Shown piece after piece: positions 21,320 through 33,390 of a stretch of 64,000 bases of DNA. The notes below the pieces were generated by a model that made no database searches, was not told the DNA's origin, and worked only from the letters and a program-made list of their open reading frames with translations. Source of the stretch: Panax quinquefolius (taxonomy: Eukaryota > Streptophyta > Magnoliopsida > Apiales > Araliaceae); assembly GCA_020205615.1 (NCBI GenBank), contig CM035166.1, positions 94,094,706 to 94,158,705 of the forward strand, in the 5' to 3' direction. Each line of letters opens with the position of its first letter. The stretch's first letter is position 1. Made by a program: the position numbers and the translations under genes.

Positions 21320-21580
21320 TACAAATTAGAGCATGTGACCTAAAAGAATTGAATGACAAACAGAAAAGTCGAGAATAAATGTGCAAGACCCGAGAGAAGT
21401 CTTCATGTGTCCCGAGACAGAAAACTCGTGGAGGCGACTAATCATTTTGGGAATTGATTGACGAATTGGATTGGTGGCTAGAAGAACTGGAAGATCTGGG
21501 CATTACTCTGGTGACTAAGGGTATTTCTGGAATTTTCCCGAGATCATGTGTCTGGCATGTGACCACTTTCCAGGAAACTC

Positions 21581-21588
21581 TATAAATA
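21581..21588 (+). promoter_or_regulatory. TATA box in the probable T1 LTR
   Basis: CTCTATAAATACTC fits the plant TATA consensus and sits about 300 bases before the proposed LTR end. Confidence 0.5.
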
Positions 21589-22079
21589 CTCATTCAATTC
21601 TATGAAGAAGCGACTTTTGGACTTTGGAACTTTTAGAGGACTTGAAGACTTGGAGATTCTCTCTTAACCCGAAGCACTCAAAAAGGCTCTCTGGATCGAT
21701 CCTTGCTATCCTAACAGGGTTCTTGGATCATAAGAGTTCAGCCATGCACGTGTCATTAGAGTAATCACTCACCTGTTATTCTCCCCTCTTCAATTCATCA
21801 ATCAATTTCGTACTCTTTGTAAATTTTTCTCTCTCCTCAACAACACTTAAACCCTAACTAAAGCAGCGTTTATTTTTTTTCCACACTTATCATATGCCAC
21901 TTACGGACATGCAATTTAATTATGTCTCTCTTTTCATTTTATTTTTGGAATTAATTATAAAGCAATGCTGTTTGGTAGGGTTAATTGTGTTTTTAACCCA
22001 ATTGACTAATTAATTAGTATATTTGGCGCTCCTAGACACTTATATAGATATTGGATCCCAAGTTAGCGTAAGTTTATTT

Positions 22080-22675
22080 TTTTGGCAAGTTTCGAATGAT
22101 TAATAGAATCTTGTGACAAGAAGCAGTTCTTAGTTTCTTCTATCATCGATACAATAGAATCAAATTATTGGGGCAGACTAATAAAAATATTGTCAACAAT
22201 TTTCTGATCACTAATTGCTTCACCATAAGACCTCGTTAGATTTACTAGTTCAGAAAATCTTAATAAAAATCATTTATTATTGTTTCATTCTCATGGTTTC
22301 CAAATCTCTCCTAAGAGATTGAAGTTTGACAGCTCTTACCTTGGAATTTCCTTGAAATTCTTGTTGAAGAATTTCCCAAGCCTCCTTTGCTTTTGTTGTT
22401 CCCATTATTTTTGGAAAAATTGAATCTGAAACTCCTCCTTGAATATTTGAAAGAGCCTCTGCATCCCTTTGTTGTATCTCCTTCAAATTCTTTCTTTGAT
22501 TCTCCAACAAATTTTCTGTCATGGCAGGTTCGGTATATCCCATTTCAACAATCTCCCACAATCCTTTTGCTCGGAATATTGTCTTCATCTTCACAGCCCA
22601 GAAGTCATAATTGTCACCGTCAAATATTGGAACATAACTTTGTTGAATATAACTTGTGCTTCCTTTGTTTGCCAT
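22080..22675 (-). pseudogene. gag: Ty1/copia gag fragment
   Basis: The minus-strand frame starts at an ATG at 22675 with MANKGSTSYIQQ, then VPIFDGDNYDFWAVKMKTIF, GLWEIVEMGY and KEAWEILQQEFQG. It continues through LQSLRRDLETMRMK, then after a frameshift near 22277 through ELVNLTRSYGEAISDQKIV and FDSIVSMIEETKN to about 22080. This is the N-terminal part of a copia Gag (DUF4219 plus UBN2). The zinc knuckle and everything beyond are missing. No primer site or LTR was found upstream on the minus strand, so it is a fragment; a processed or captured copy is possible. Confidence 0.85.
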
Positions 22676-24789
22676 GTTGGTCTATGACTAGATTTGTTAT
22701 TGATCGACGCTGCCCTTGATGGTGAGATGCAGGACTTGGGATAAAGTACCTAATGATTATAAGTAAATTCATTAGCTTTTAGTTAAAGTACATATTTTAT
22801 TTCTAAAACTTTCTCTTTCTTTGTTTACTTATTCACTCTCTTTGACTCTCAGCGATAAACTTACTTCTTAGACCCATACTTTACTGATTTATATTTTCAA
22901 AGCACAAATAATTTCATTTATTATTAAACAAAGCATTTAACTTTAACATAATCTACGTAATATACAAGAAAATATAAATAGACAAAAGTAATCAAAGAAA
23001 AATGAAATAGCTGAGAAATTCAAATGGATCATATACTGAAACAAAGTTACCAGCACAATTTTTGTTAGATAGATCATGTGTATTTATCATGTATTTGAGT
23101 GCCTAACTAATGAAGAAACTATTTGTGCGTGTAAGAGATTAGTTATACAAACTTATGATGTAATTGTAAGTGTCTAAGTGATTAAGTAATTGTAATTGTA
23201 ATTGTAAGTGTCTAAGTGATTAATCTCGATCACCCCATTAGTCCAGGAAGAACCATGAAGCCCGTGCAGCTCAACTCACATATAAGGTCCTAATATATAT
23301 ACATATTTGGAACCCAATTCATGACCAAAAAACTTATAAGCCAATTAGCTTTAGGTCAATTCATGTATATTAGCACTTCAGTTTTTCCTTATTTCTCTTA
23401 CAAGTGATCCTAACATATATGCTCTATGCTTGTTGTCTGATAATTGATGGTGTGTTAGTTCTCTATTAAGTTGCAGATTACCTATCTAACTAAGTCTTGC
23501 AATGGATATAACTTCAATAATCAAGGTTTCTCATAGAAATTTGTTTAAATATTTGACAAACTTGAAGGGAATGTAAAATGGGAGTGAAACAAAGTCATTA
23601 AGTCATTATCAATATAGATCACCCTATGTTTCAAGCTTGGAAAGTAAAGAATCTCATATTTGTAAAATTATTACAAGAAATACTAAATGCACCTAATTTA
23701 TATATGCATCCACTTCAATTAATCAATGTTCTTAGCTAGTCTTCTCTAGATTCTCTAGCTACAGGCTCATGAGAATATATTATGAATATCAAGACAATTA
23801 TATATATGATAAAAGCTCACTTGAATGTGAATCTAAAGTTGCCCCCAGTTGAAAAAAAAAAGGTGAACATAAAATAGTATGATTTACTCTAGAGTGGATT
23901 ATATAAATTCAGCATGAATTAAGTTTTCACTTAGATAAAAGAAAATAATCATAAAAATTTCACCAGATCAAGATTTTGTTTTCAACAAGTTGGCGGATCA
24001 TTCAAGGCCTAAAGTTTCCTCATCAAATGAAAAACATACAAATATGAACAGAATCACTTCTAAACAATTATTTTATGCAATGCGTTAGTTCCTTACCACA
24101 AACTAGATGATAAAATGGAGAAACAAAGCTGATAATTAAATGGGAGAAAACGAAATGAAAAAAAGATGAAATAGAGAAAATCAAAGTCATACCTGCGAAT
24201 TGACGGAAACCCTAATCTGAGTTGGGGAGTCACGTTCAATACGAGGATAGTCTGTGTAACTCCTTGTATTTGCCAGAAAATTTATATCTGTCATATTAAT
24301 TAGATACGTACCCTTACTTACCATATGTTACTTACGGACAAATTTATTCTCTCTCTCTCCTCATTTGGTTTTTGGACTTGATAGATGAGAGATATTAATT
24401 TTACCATTTTCACTCTATACAAAAATTAAAATAGTAAAAATATCGAAAGTATTTATAGTCTCTTTATTTCACTAAAACAGTCTTATTTGTCCGAGTTACA
24501 AAAGATTAAGAAACCTTTAGAATTAATAAATGTAAAATAGGGGAAAAATATTTTCTTATTGAAAATAAATTTAATTAGCTATACTTCAAAATTCTAATAA
24601 CAAGAACAATTTAAAAAATATAGTACATTAGGTGGTTAAAAAAAAGCTTCAATAATATTTTTCCTTTTCCCTAAAATTTTCGGAGTTCTAAACAAACCAT
24701 GTTTAAATACTAGATTGAATTCTCACAAAATTGTTCTAGGAAATCCATACCATCACATCATAAGATGAGGAAATTTTAGTTCAAAGGCA
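22676..24789. other. AT-rich region without recognisable genes
   Basis: Nothing could be assigned. It contains a short tandem duplication at about 23160-23223 (GTAATTGTAAGTGTCTAAGTG). At 24317-24377 a segment around CATATGTTACTTACGGACAA resembles 21889-21960. It is a candidate for old, unique DNA at this locus. Confidence 0.5.
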
Positions 24790-25170
24790 TTAAAAATTTT
24801 TAACAGTGGACAATTTACGCTTAATCATATGGATGCAGTCTTTAGCAAGGATAGCAGCTGAGGTTGAAGGCTCTCTATTGAAGCGTTTGTTCCTCTCAAA
24901 CCATATTTTATAGACAATAGTAGCCAGACAAAGCTTTACTACACTAGCAGTAATGGTATCCATCGGAGTGTTACTTATATGTAGCAGCAGTTGGTCCCGG
25001 TCAGAAGGCATACCGTACCAGCCATGAAACCCAAAAACAGTTTGCAGAAACTGATTAGCACAAGAGCAGTTAAAGAGCAGGTGATGGCTTGCAAACTCGA
25101 CAAACCTGATACTAGTCACTATTGAGTAATCTAGTAAATTAAGTAAGCTATAACATTGGAACTCCAGCAA
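24790..25170 (-). pseudogene. LINE fragment: zinc-binding C-terminal part of RT
   Basis: The minus-strand frame holds EFASHHLLFNCSCANQFL, then FHGWYG and KLCLATIVYKIWFERNKR, followed by ILAKDCIHMIKRKL. This is the zf-RVT region seen at the C-terminus of plant LINE (and LINE-derived) proteins, where the C/H cluster and the Y-x-IW-x-ERN motif are typical. The RT and endonuclease are absent, as expected for a 5'-truncated copy. No poly(A) tail was identified. Confidence 0.75.
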
Positions 25171-25388
25171 ATCTTGTTTGTAGACTTTTATGCATGTAGT
25201 CGGATTTATAGTTGGATTCTTTCATTAATTTGTCCAGTATCCTAGCTAGCTATTGTGCTGAATGTTTTTGGGCTTTAGGAGAAGATGTGTTTCAGTGAAG
25301 AATCAACATAGGATTATCACAAAATCTCAATTCTTTTTCCTCTGTCCAATCACCTTCACCTTCGGGCTTCTCTCATCATAGTTACAGG

Positions 25389-25393
25389 AAGAC
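25389..25393. repeat. Left target-site duplication of G2
   Basis: AAGAC here and AAGAT at 53644-53648 flank the two G2 LTRs and differ at one position. Confidence 0.75.
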
Positions 25394-25938
25394 TGATGCA
25401 GAACGGAAAGCACAAAGAATTTACCAAGTGTCAATTCTAAGAACACAAACTGGAATCCACCAGAAAATAATACGTTATCAATTGTAAAAGATAATAATCA
25501 AGAATGATTCTCTCAACCCACAAGCCGGGTTTATATAGCTAACAAAACTTTATGCCCAAGTCACTTTAGAATCTTCCTAGAGATACCGAAACAAATCCTA
25601 ACAAACTTCCTAAAATTACTAAAATAAAATCCTAATAGGTAACAATTTAATTATAAAAGATTTACTACCTAATAAAATTCTATTACCATAAAAGAACTAA
25701 ATAACAACTAATCCAGTCTTCCCGAAGTTATGACGCAAATTCCGAAGAAGTTCCGATCTCCTAAAGCCATGCATGACGCCATCTCCAAACCTGAAGACAT
25801 CTCCCGAAGCCAATCGAACCCAACTCTTCGGGACCAGCTTCGGTCTTCGGGAATTATGGTCGTTTCCTTGGACCAGTTCTCCTTTCCCATTTCCTATCTA
25901 ACTCCTCCTCAAACTCCAAAGCTAGTTGTCCTACATCA
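25394..25938 (-). repeat. G2 3' LTR
   Basis: On the minus strand it starts TGATGTAGGACAACTAGC and ends near TTCTGCATCA. It is 545 bp against 561 bp for the other LTR; the difference comes mostly from a GAT/AAT microsatellite expansion in the right copy near 53390-53420. A purine-rich stretch (GTGGGAAGGAC on the minus strand) lies at 25939-25950, the expected polypurine tract. Confidence 0.93.
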
Positions 25939-27191
25939 GTCCTTCCCACTTGCGAAGAACTCGACCTCGAGTTACAATCTGGATAAAGCGGAACATCGTC
26001 ACAGAACTCATAAAGGTCGGATACATTAAAAGTACGAGATATGTTCATCTCAACAGGTAAGTCGATCACGTAGGCATTATCATTAATCTTCTTGATTACT
26101 TTGTACGGACCGTACTTTCTCGGTTTCAACTTATTATAGTTACTGATTGAAAACCTTTCCTAGGCTTTTGCAAAAATACTATAACCTGGTTACCCTCTTC
26201 AAATAACTTCGAACGCCTCTTGACATCTGCTACAGCTTTATACTTCTTATTTTTCTCCTCCAACCTAGCTTTCACTTCGGCCTGAACATCACGAACTTGT
26301 TCAACCAGGTTTTGAGCAGCAACACTGTTCCCAGCAACCTTGGGAAGACGTGCCAAATCTAATGTATGTTTAGGAGACTGCCGATATACTAAAGCAAAAG
26401 GAGACTGGCCTGTAGCAGTGTGAGTAATTAACATTATTATACGCGAACTCAGTCTGTGCTAATGCTACATCCCACTGCTTCGGCTTATCACCACAAATAC
26501 TCCGAATCAAATTTCCTTGCGTTCGGTTCAGATTTTCAGTCTGTGGATGTGCAGTGCTACTGAACTTCAAAGTAGTATCCATCCGTCGCCACAGTGTGAT
26601 CTAAAAATGGCTAAGGAGCTTTGAATCTCTATCGGAAGTAATAAATTGAGGAACCCCATGTAGATGAACTACTTCCCAAAAGAACAACAGAGCCATGTGA
26701 GATGCATCTGAGGTCTTTCGACAAGGAATGAAATGTCCCATCTTTGAGAGCTGATCAACCACAACAAATACAGAGTCCAGTCCCCGTTGAGTCAGAGGAA
26801 GACCTAGAATCTATCGACAGATCTTCCCAAATAGCACTCGGTACTGGTAGAATGTAGAGGCCTGTATTTTGAGCTTGACCCTTCACAGTTTGACACACAT
26901 AGCACTTGTGAACCAAGTTTCCTACATCGCGCTTCAGCTAAGGTCAATAATACCGTTTAGCTACTTCAATGATGGTCTTGCACGTCCTAGATGACCACTC
27001 GAACATCCTCCATGTAGTTCCCGCACCAGTCTTTCTCTCAACGAACCCCGAGGTACACATAACGTACTGATTCTCACGAAACAGATAGCCGTCAACTACA
27101 TGAAACTCTCCCTCCGTTCGTTTTTGAACACATATCTCCCATACTTCGTCGAAGTCTTCATCATCCAAATACAGTTCTTTCAGAAATTCAA
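25939..27191 (-). pseudogene. G2 integrase, broken
   Basis: Read from the right: FLKELYLDDEDFDEVWE and DGYLFRENQ (27191-27060), an N-terminal zinc region with YVCQTVKG left but the histidines unclear. The core is frame-shifted, with [14 protein letters not shown] and [20 protein letters not shown] (26582-26440) near its end. The C-terminal part has [22 protein letters not shown] and [16 protein letters not shown] (the GPY module, near 26100), then FNVSDLYEF and [16 protein letters not shown]. At least five stops or frameshifts occur. The frame joins the RNase H side across the solo LTR at 27192. Confidence 0.85.
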
Positions 27192-30100
27192 TGTAACAAC
27201 CCCAAAATAGGTCCATTCCATCCAATCCATTCTGAGTCGCCAAATACATGGTACAGAAAACAACTACAACTTTATTACAACAATTGTCGTCGCAAAATAC
27301 AACAACACATATCTTCGTGAGTTTGGATACAAATATATACCAACCAGAAACTCTGGACACCAACTTTGGATAGCAGACGTCACAATGACACCTTACATAA
27401 AGGTATAGTCAAAAACCTGTTTTAGAAATTAGAATCTTTGGGAAGTGCTCAAGAAACCTTCAGATATGGGAGGCCATGCTTCTAGGTTATGGTAGATATC
27501 ATATGGCCACATAATTATCCTTGGTTGACCTAATAGACCCCCAAAGAAAAACGAGAAGATTACTATCATATTCTTCCCAATGGTGAGTCTTCTCTTGACA
27601 TATCATTATCTCCATTGTCTCTAATTGGGTATTATACTTCAAATAAACACCAAGATTATATAGGTAGTCTTTGGTAAATATACTCGAAGAAGTGGATGAG
27701 TACAACCCAATCATATGATGACACGAGGTTGTATGTCATTAGACATCTTGTATGATAGTGGCAAAACACCCTTCCAAGTTAAATTCACCTCACCCTCAAC
27801 ATCTATAGACCACCATTCTATTCCTCGCTATCCCCAGCTTTCGACCCAAATACACTTTTATTACACGAAAGGAATTGTGAAGCAAAAGGGTGAGCACAAC
27901 TAGTTCAGTAAAGAATATCATGACTAAAAATAATTAAATTATCAATAGCCTTCATCAATAATAAATCAGAGATTTAGAACATATGGTAGATGATAAAATT
28001 TCAACCATAGTTGCAGCGGAATGAGCAATCCATTAGAAGAGTCAAATAGACCATAAAATCTATTATCTTCTCCATGTTAAAAGTCCACCAACAATGTTTT
28101 ATCCCTGTAACATTAATCAACAATTCTTGTCCACAATCACGTGTATAACTCATAATCGTAATTGTAGTTCTAAATTCCTTTCCTCATCTAGGACAAAGTT
28201 AATTTTTATCACCTGAAACATCAAAGATCATGGTTATACCAAATCACGCCTGCTCATAATCATATCGATAAATTCATCTTTTGACTACTGGCCAAAGATA
28301 TTCATCAACAGCTCATCTTTTTGCACCATCGCCAAAGATATTCAACAACATGTCATCTTTGCACTACAAAAGCAAAAATATTCATCACTTGGTCATGTTC
28401 ATCTAAACACTTGTTCATCTTCGCACTACTGGCCAAAGATATTCATCGAAATCATTCATCTTTGCACTACAGGCCAAATATATTCAGTTATATCATCATT
28501 TAGAACTGAGGATGATGAAAAAATATTTTAAGAAAACGAATCCAAAGTGAAACAAAATAATAAATATTAAGGATTCGTACTTCAATTTATTCCATGTCCA
28601 AAAATACCTCATAAAATAATCATAGTGGAGTAAAATTCAAGAATGATCAAAACATGGATACAATCAAAACTAGTATCCATAATAGATATTTTGGACTAAA
28701 AAATTAAAATTTAATTTTTCGTGAATAGTCAGATATCGTGAATAATGTCATATATATCGTGAATAGTAACTCCGACACCAAAAGATAGAAATTTTATAAA
28801 AAACATCATCATGCTTCGTGAATAGTACTCGTGAATAGTAACTCGTGAATAGTAACTCGTGAATAGTAACTCATGAATTGTAACTCATGAATAGTAACTC
28901 CGACATGAAAAAGTTCCAAATTTGATAAAAATTCAAACTAATATTTCGGCATAATGATATTGAAGAAATAATATCATTTATGAAGAAAATAATCTCTCTT
29001 ACTGATCCTTACCTCAAAAAGAATAGTACTTTTGACCGAATCTTCGGATATAGTCTTTGAAAGAACTTGCAATCAGTATAATAATACTTAAAGTACTAAA
29101 ATACTCACAAAATACGCTCGATATAATAGAGAGAGAGAGAGAAATCTTTAGTTTACGGTGTGATTTTCAATTCTAACCTAAGCACCTATTTGTAGGAAAA
29201 TGCTTAGAACACCAAAGCAAAAAAATTTAATAAATTAATAATATTATTTTTCAAATTTCCCACGCCCACTAATTTGGTCCAAGACATCACCACCATGTGA
29301 CAAAAACATTAAAAACGTTTTTCTTAATTTAAATAATTAAAACTTCCAAAAATCAATTATTTCGGAACTTCAATAATTCATAATAAATAGCCCTTTTATC
29401 AGAAAAATTCTAATCTCTCAACTATTTATAGGAAATTCAATTCTCTACAACTTTGCGGAAGAAATTTTTTCCAAATTCCAAATGTAAATTTCATCAAATC
29501 TACATACTGATTTATTTTGCAGGCTATAATTAAATTTCACCAAGAAATGGGGTCCACCGACACACAAAAAACATGTGTTAATCATTTAATGCAACAAAAA
29601 ATACTCTTCCTCCTCATATACTCATATATCCCACATTCATTGTAAAATATCATCATTATTATATTATAATAATATAATAAAATATTATTTTATCGAAAAG
29701 ATAAAATATCGATTTTCAACAATTGTCACTTTAAAAATTTTCTCCATCTATATCCACATAAAATGAATATTTTCCTCATCATATAAATCAATAATTAATT
29801 ATTCACAAATAATATTACGAATAAATGATAAAAGGCAACCAAAAGCGGTTCAGAGAAGAGGGCTTTCCAATAAGGATTTCTCCTTACCGTCAGCAAGTAA
29901 TTAGATGACCAAACCTCTCCTTAGATGAACTTTCTAGACATTGCCAATAATGTTATCTAATAATATTATTCGAGATAATATGAATTATTGCTTCGATAAT
30001 GGAAAATACCGTGTGTAGTGACAATTATTAAAATAACAAAGAATATAAAATATCAACGCATCAATTATTGAATCAATAAAATAAAATATTGAATAAGAAT

Positions 30101-30558
30101 TACCGTAACAATTATTATTGAGTAGTGTCTTCTTACGTAAGAGTCAATAATTCAAAAATCTCGCGGCAATACCGTCTGCTATCGTAATGCAACAACGCCA
30201 GACATTTTTTACTTTACCCACCGGGTATTCCAATAAGTGTTAATTCAGAACGATTACGCCAAGTTATTTATAAAACTTTAATTTGTCGCTTTTCTTCATC
30301 CGCCAGCTATTGTGTTATGGGGCCCATAAATGGTCGCTACTGTCATCGTTTAATAATATTCTCCTCGACGTAAAGAATATTCCACGACCAAACGAATATT
30401 CCCCGACAATAATGAATATTTTTATAACCACTTGTGTATTTTTGAAAAAATTTCATATATCACCCTTAACTTTAACTTTTTATCAATTTAACCATTTACT
30501 GAATTGTAATTATAAGAAAAATTGAATACTTTTATTTCATAAAATTCGGGGTCTTACA
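27192..30558 (-). repeat. Solo LTR A2 (3367 bp) inside G2 integrase
   Basis: It is flanked by a perfect 5-bp TSD, TTCAA (27187-27191 and 30559-30563). On the minus strand it starts TGTAAGACCCCGAATTTTATG and ends in GGGTTGTTACA. It is related to the G1 LTR and to 33391-36732 over its whole length. No internal domain, primer site or polypurine tract is present, so it is a solo LTR left by LTR-LTR recombination. It carries GAATATTC dyads (30375-30421) and a TACTATTCACGAG array (28730-28910). Confidence 0.93.
28265..28500 (-). repeat. Array of ATATCTTTGGCC-GTAGTGCAAAGATGA units
   Basis: Roughly four to five units of about 50-55 bp, read on the minus strand. The same array occurs in the plus-strand LTRs at 9140-9260, 35140-35560 and 44500-44730. 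Confidence 0.78.
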
Positions 30559-30563
30559 TTCAA

Positions 30564-31094
30564 ACCTGATGATCTCTTGCTGCATAGTAACCAACAGACT
30601 CGCACGTCGACTCAATGCGTCGGCTACCTTATTTAAAATACCCAATTTGTGCTTCAGGACAAAAGGAAACTTCTGCAAAAAGGTTGTTCATCGAGCATGC
30701 ATATTACTCAAACTTTGCTGACTGCTCAGGTACTTCAATGCTTAATGATCAGTGTATAGAATAAATTCACGCTGAATCAGATAGTATTCCCAATGTTTTA
30801 AAGCTCGGACAATGGCATAAAACTCTTGGTCATATGTACTCCACTTTCGTTTCGCATCACTGAGTTTTTCGCTGAAAAAGGCCACTCAGTCGATCTCTTC
30901 TCTTGTGATAGAATCGCCCCAACCCCAATACCACTAGCATCACACTCCACCTCAAATAGCTTTTCAAAACTTGGTAGAGCAAGAACATGAGTAGTACACA
31001 GCTTCTCCATGATAACCGCAAAAGCTATATCAGCCGCTTCTTCCCACTGAAATTTACCTTTCTTTAAACACTCGGTAAAGGGTGCCACAATGCT
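30564..31094 (-). pseudogene. G2 RNase H domain
   Basis: Reading right to left: [19 protein letters not shown], then [19 protein letters not shown], the first RNase H block with its catalytic aspartate. A region with frame changes near 30860-30800 follows, then [30 protein letters not shown] (with a stop) and [16 protein letters not shown]. It ends [13 protein letters not shown], directly at the solo LTR, and continues into integrase at 27191. The solo LTR at 31100 has separated it from the RT thumb. Confidence 0.85.
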
Positions 31095-31181
31095 ACTAAT
31101 GTAAGAACCCGAATTTTTAGAAATTATTAAAATAATAATTTAGTAAATAAAATTCTTAAGGCATGAGAAGGGTTCGAATAA

Positions 31182-31183
<2 letters not shown>

Positions 31184-31229
<46 letters not shown>
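31184..31229. repeat. (AT)23 microsatellite
   Basis: Pure AT dinucleotides within solo LTR C, close to its start. Confidence 0.98.
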
Positions 31230-31232
<3 letters not shown>

Positions 31233-33390
31233 TTGTGAGGTATGTGGTATTGTGTTGCATGCGGTAATATAAACTATGCAATAAGTGATTTCTGTGTTTA
31301 ATAAATATATTATATATTTGTTATTTATTCAAGAGGCAAGTTATTTGAAGTAAAGAAGATGGATGGAAATTTATCTATCGATATTAAATAATTTATGTGA
31401 AATTATTTTATTATAGTAAGTTGGTGACATTTAATATCTTTGATAATCACCAATTTCTTAGAGTAAGTATCAAGTCTAAGGCAGTTCAATCGTACCCTTT
31501 AATGGTAGATGTATAAGAGCTGGGCTAAACGATTCCTTTAGAGAGCGAAGGTATATACGAATTAGTAACCAATTTAACTCACTGTGAAAATAGTGTAGAC
31601 AAAACAAAAACTAATTTGTTGGTTGTTTGTGGGAAACCACTCAGTGTACTATATTGAATATTATTAAAGACTCGATGTGTGCTAGGTTTAGACTTGTATA
31701 TATGTACGTTGTTGACGAGATAAGAAAAGCAATATATCTTTAGATAAATATTGGTTAGAGATTTATTGATTAATATTGAGATATGGTTAAATGTATAGAT
31801 TATAGAAATTGTGTTGATCAGATAATCTATAGAAAGGAAAGAGAAATAATTATAGTATATTTCTAATAAAGGATATTAAAATAAATTCTAGCATTTGATT
31901 ATTTTAATAAAAGGGAGAATATTATTTTGATATTACCTTATATAGCTTTATGCGATGTAATGTGTGTGATTAAGTAATATGGTAAATATATTAACACATA
32001 TTTGCTATATAAATTGATGGAAACAATTTATCATAATAAGAAATAAACTTATTTTCTATATATATAGTGTGTATGCGTGTCGTGTGCATGTAAATGTTTT
32101 AATAATACATAGATATTATATTAAGAGTAATATCTTGAGAAAATGAACAAATCATTTTATTATGATTGGTTCCTATATTTAGAGAAAAAACATGATAAAA
32201 ACATCTTATGTTATGTTATGGCGAAATACATAATTTTGATTATATTAATGTATTTCCAAGAGGTTTAAAGCTATAAAAGAAAATTAAGTTATTTTAATAA
32301 CTTGAATTATTATATTACCACGAATGTTATAAAGAATATTTAAATATTTCCATTCACGATATATTTATATATGTGAACCTTGTGATATAATAGTTTGATG
32401 TAAATTGAACATGTTATAAATAGTAATGTGGTGGGAAATGAATAAGTTATGAGAATGAGAATAAGCTTAATGTAAGCTTGTGAGATATGCCTAGTGTGGC
32501 AAAGTGATGGAATAAGCATTCATTAAATAATTTAATGAATGAATAATTGAAGGAATTAATTAGTATGTGCAATGATTATATATTATATAGTAACTACATC
32601 TATATGATATGAAATGAAGTGTGACACTTCAATGGTAACTATATAATATAGGAAACTATATGGCAAAGTGGAATGAGTCGCATGAGTTACATAAATGGAC
32701 CTCTGTGACAATGTGTTATGTGTGGTGCATTAATGTGTACTTTATGAAGGATATTAAATTAAATTAAACTAAATAAATAATTGTTGTTAATAATTATTTC
32801 AAGAATTAAGTATAATTGAAATAATAAAGTTCATGATAATGTGGTGTGACACTACTCAATTAAAATATATTCGGTACTGTCAAATGTACATGGATTATAT
32901 AATGTGTACGGGATACATGTATACATCTATATACGTATATGGATGTATAAGGGAAGTATTTGAATACATATGTATAAAGACTTGTATGTTAGCATTATGT
33001 ATAAATGAGACAATAAAATGTAACATGGTGCAATAGACCACTTCCATGACCCTTAGAAATGCTAAAAATTGGAGTTAAATAAGCTTGCTAGATAGCTCAT
33101 GTGATAGCAATGATGGTTAGCCCAATGGCTAGGGTACAATGAATAGTAGTAGTTGGTGGGAGTTAGCCACCAACTCTTCTTTGCGCTTGTGTAATGACCA
33201 TAGGAGGGTAATAGATTGGCTATGAATAGAGACCATTAATTAGTGCTAGTATACAAGTTATGAGAACATATAATGTAATGATATTACATTATGATCATAT
33301 TATAAGATGTAATGTTAAGAATAATATTATTTTGTGAGATTATATTATTATAAGCTTGTCGACTATTAATTGTTAAGTTCAAATAATTAT

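Larger units (their letters stand above)
21053..21885 (+). repeat. Probable T1 3' LTR, interrupted by a MITE
   Basis: It starts TGTGAGCCC after a purine tract and may end at TTTCCACA. Removing the MITE leaves about 580 bp. It has a TATA box (CTCTATAAATACTC at 21579-21592) followed by a leader-like stretch. The 5' LTR of T1 is missing, so neither the ends nor a TSD can be confirmed. If right, T1 spans 9798-21885 and includes the PMD gene and C1. Confidence 0.45.

Noticed and set aside
22676..24789. Host gene exons between the copia and LINE fragments
   Set aside because: No reading frame of useful length or known motif was found, only AT-rich sequence.
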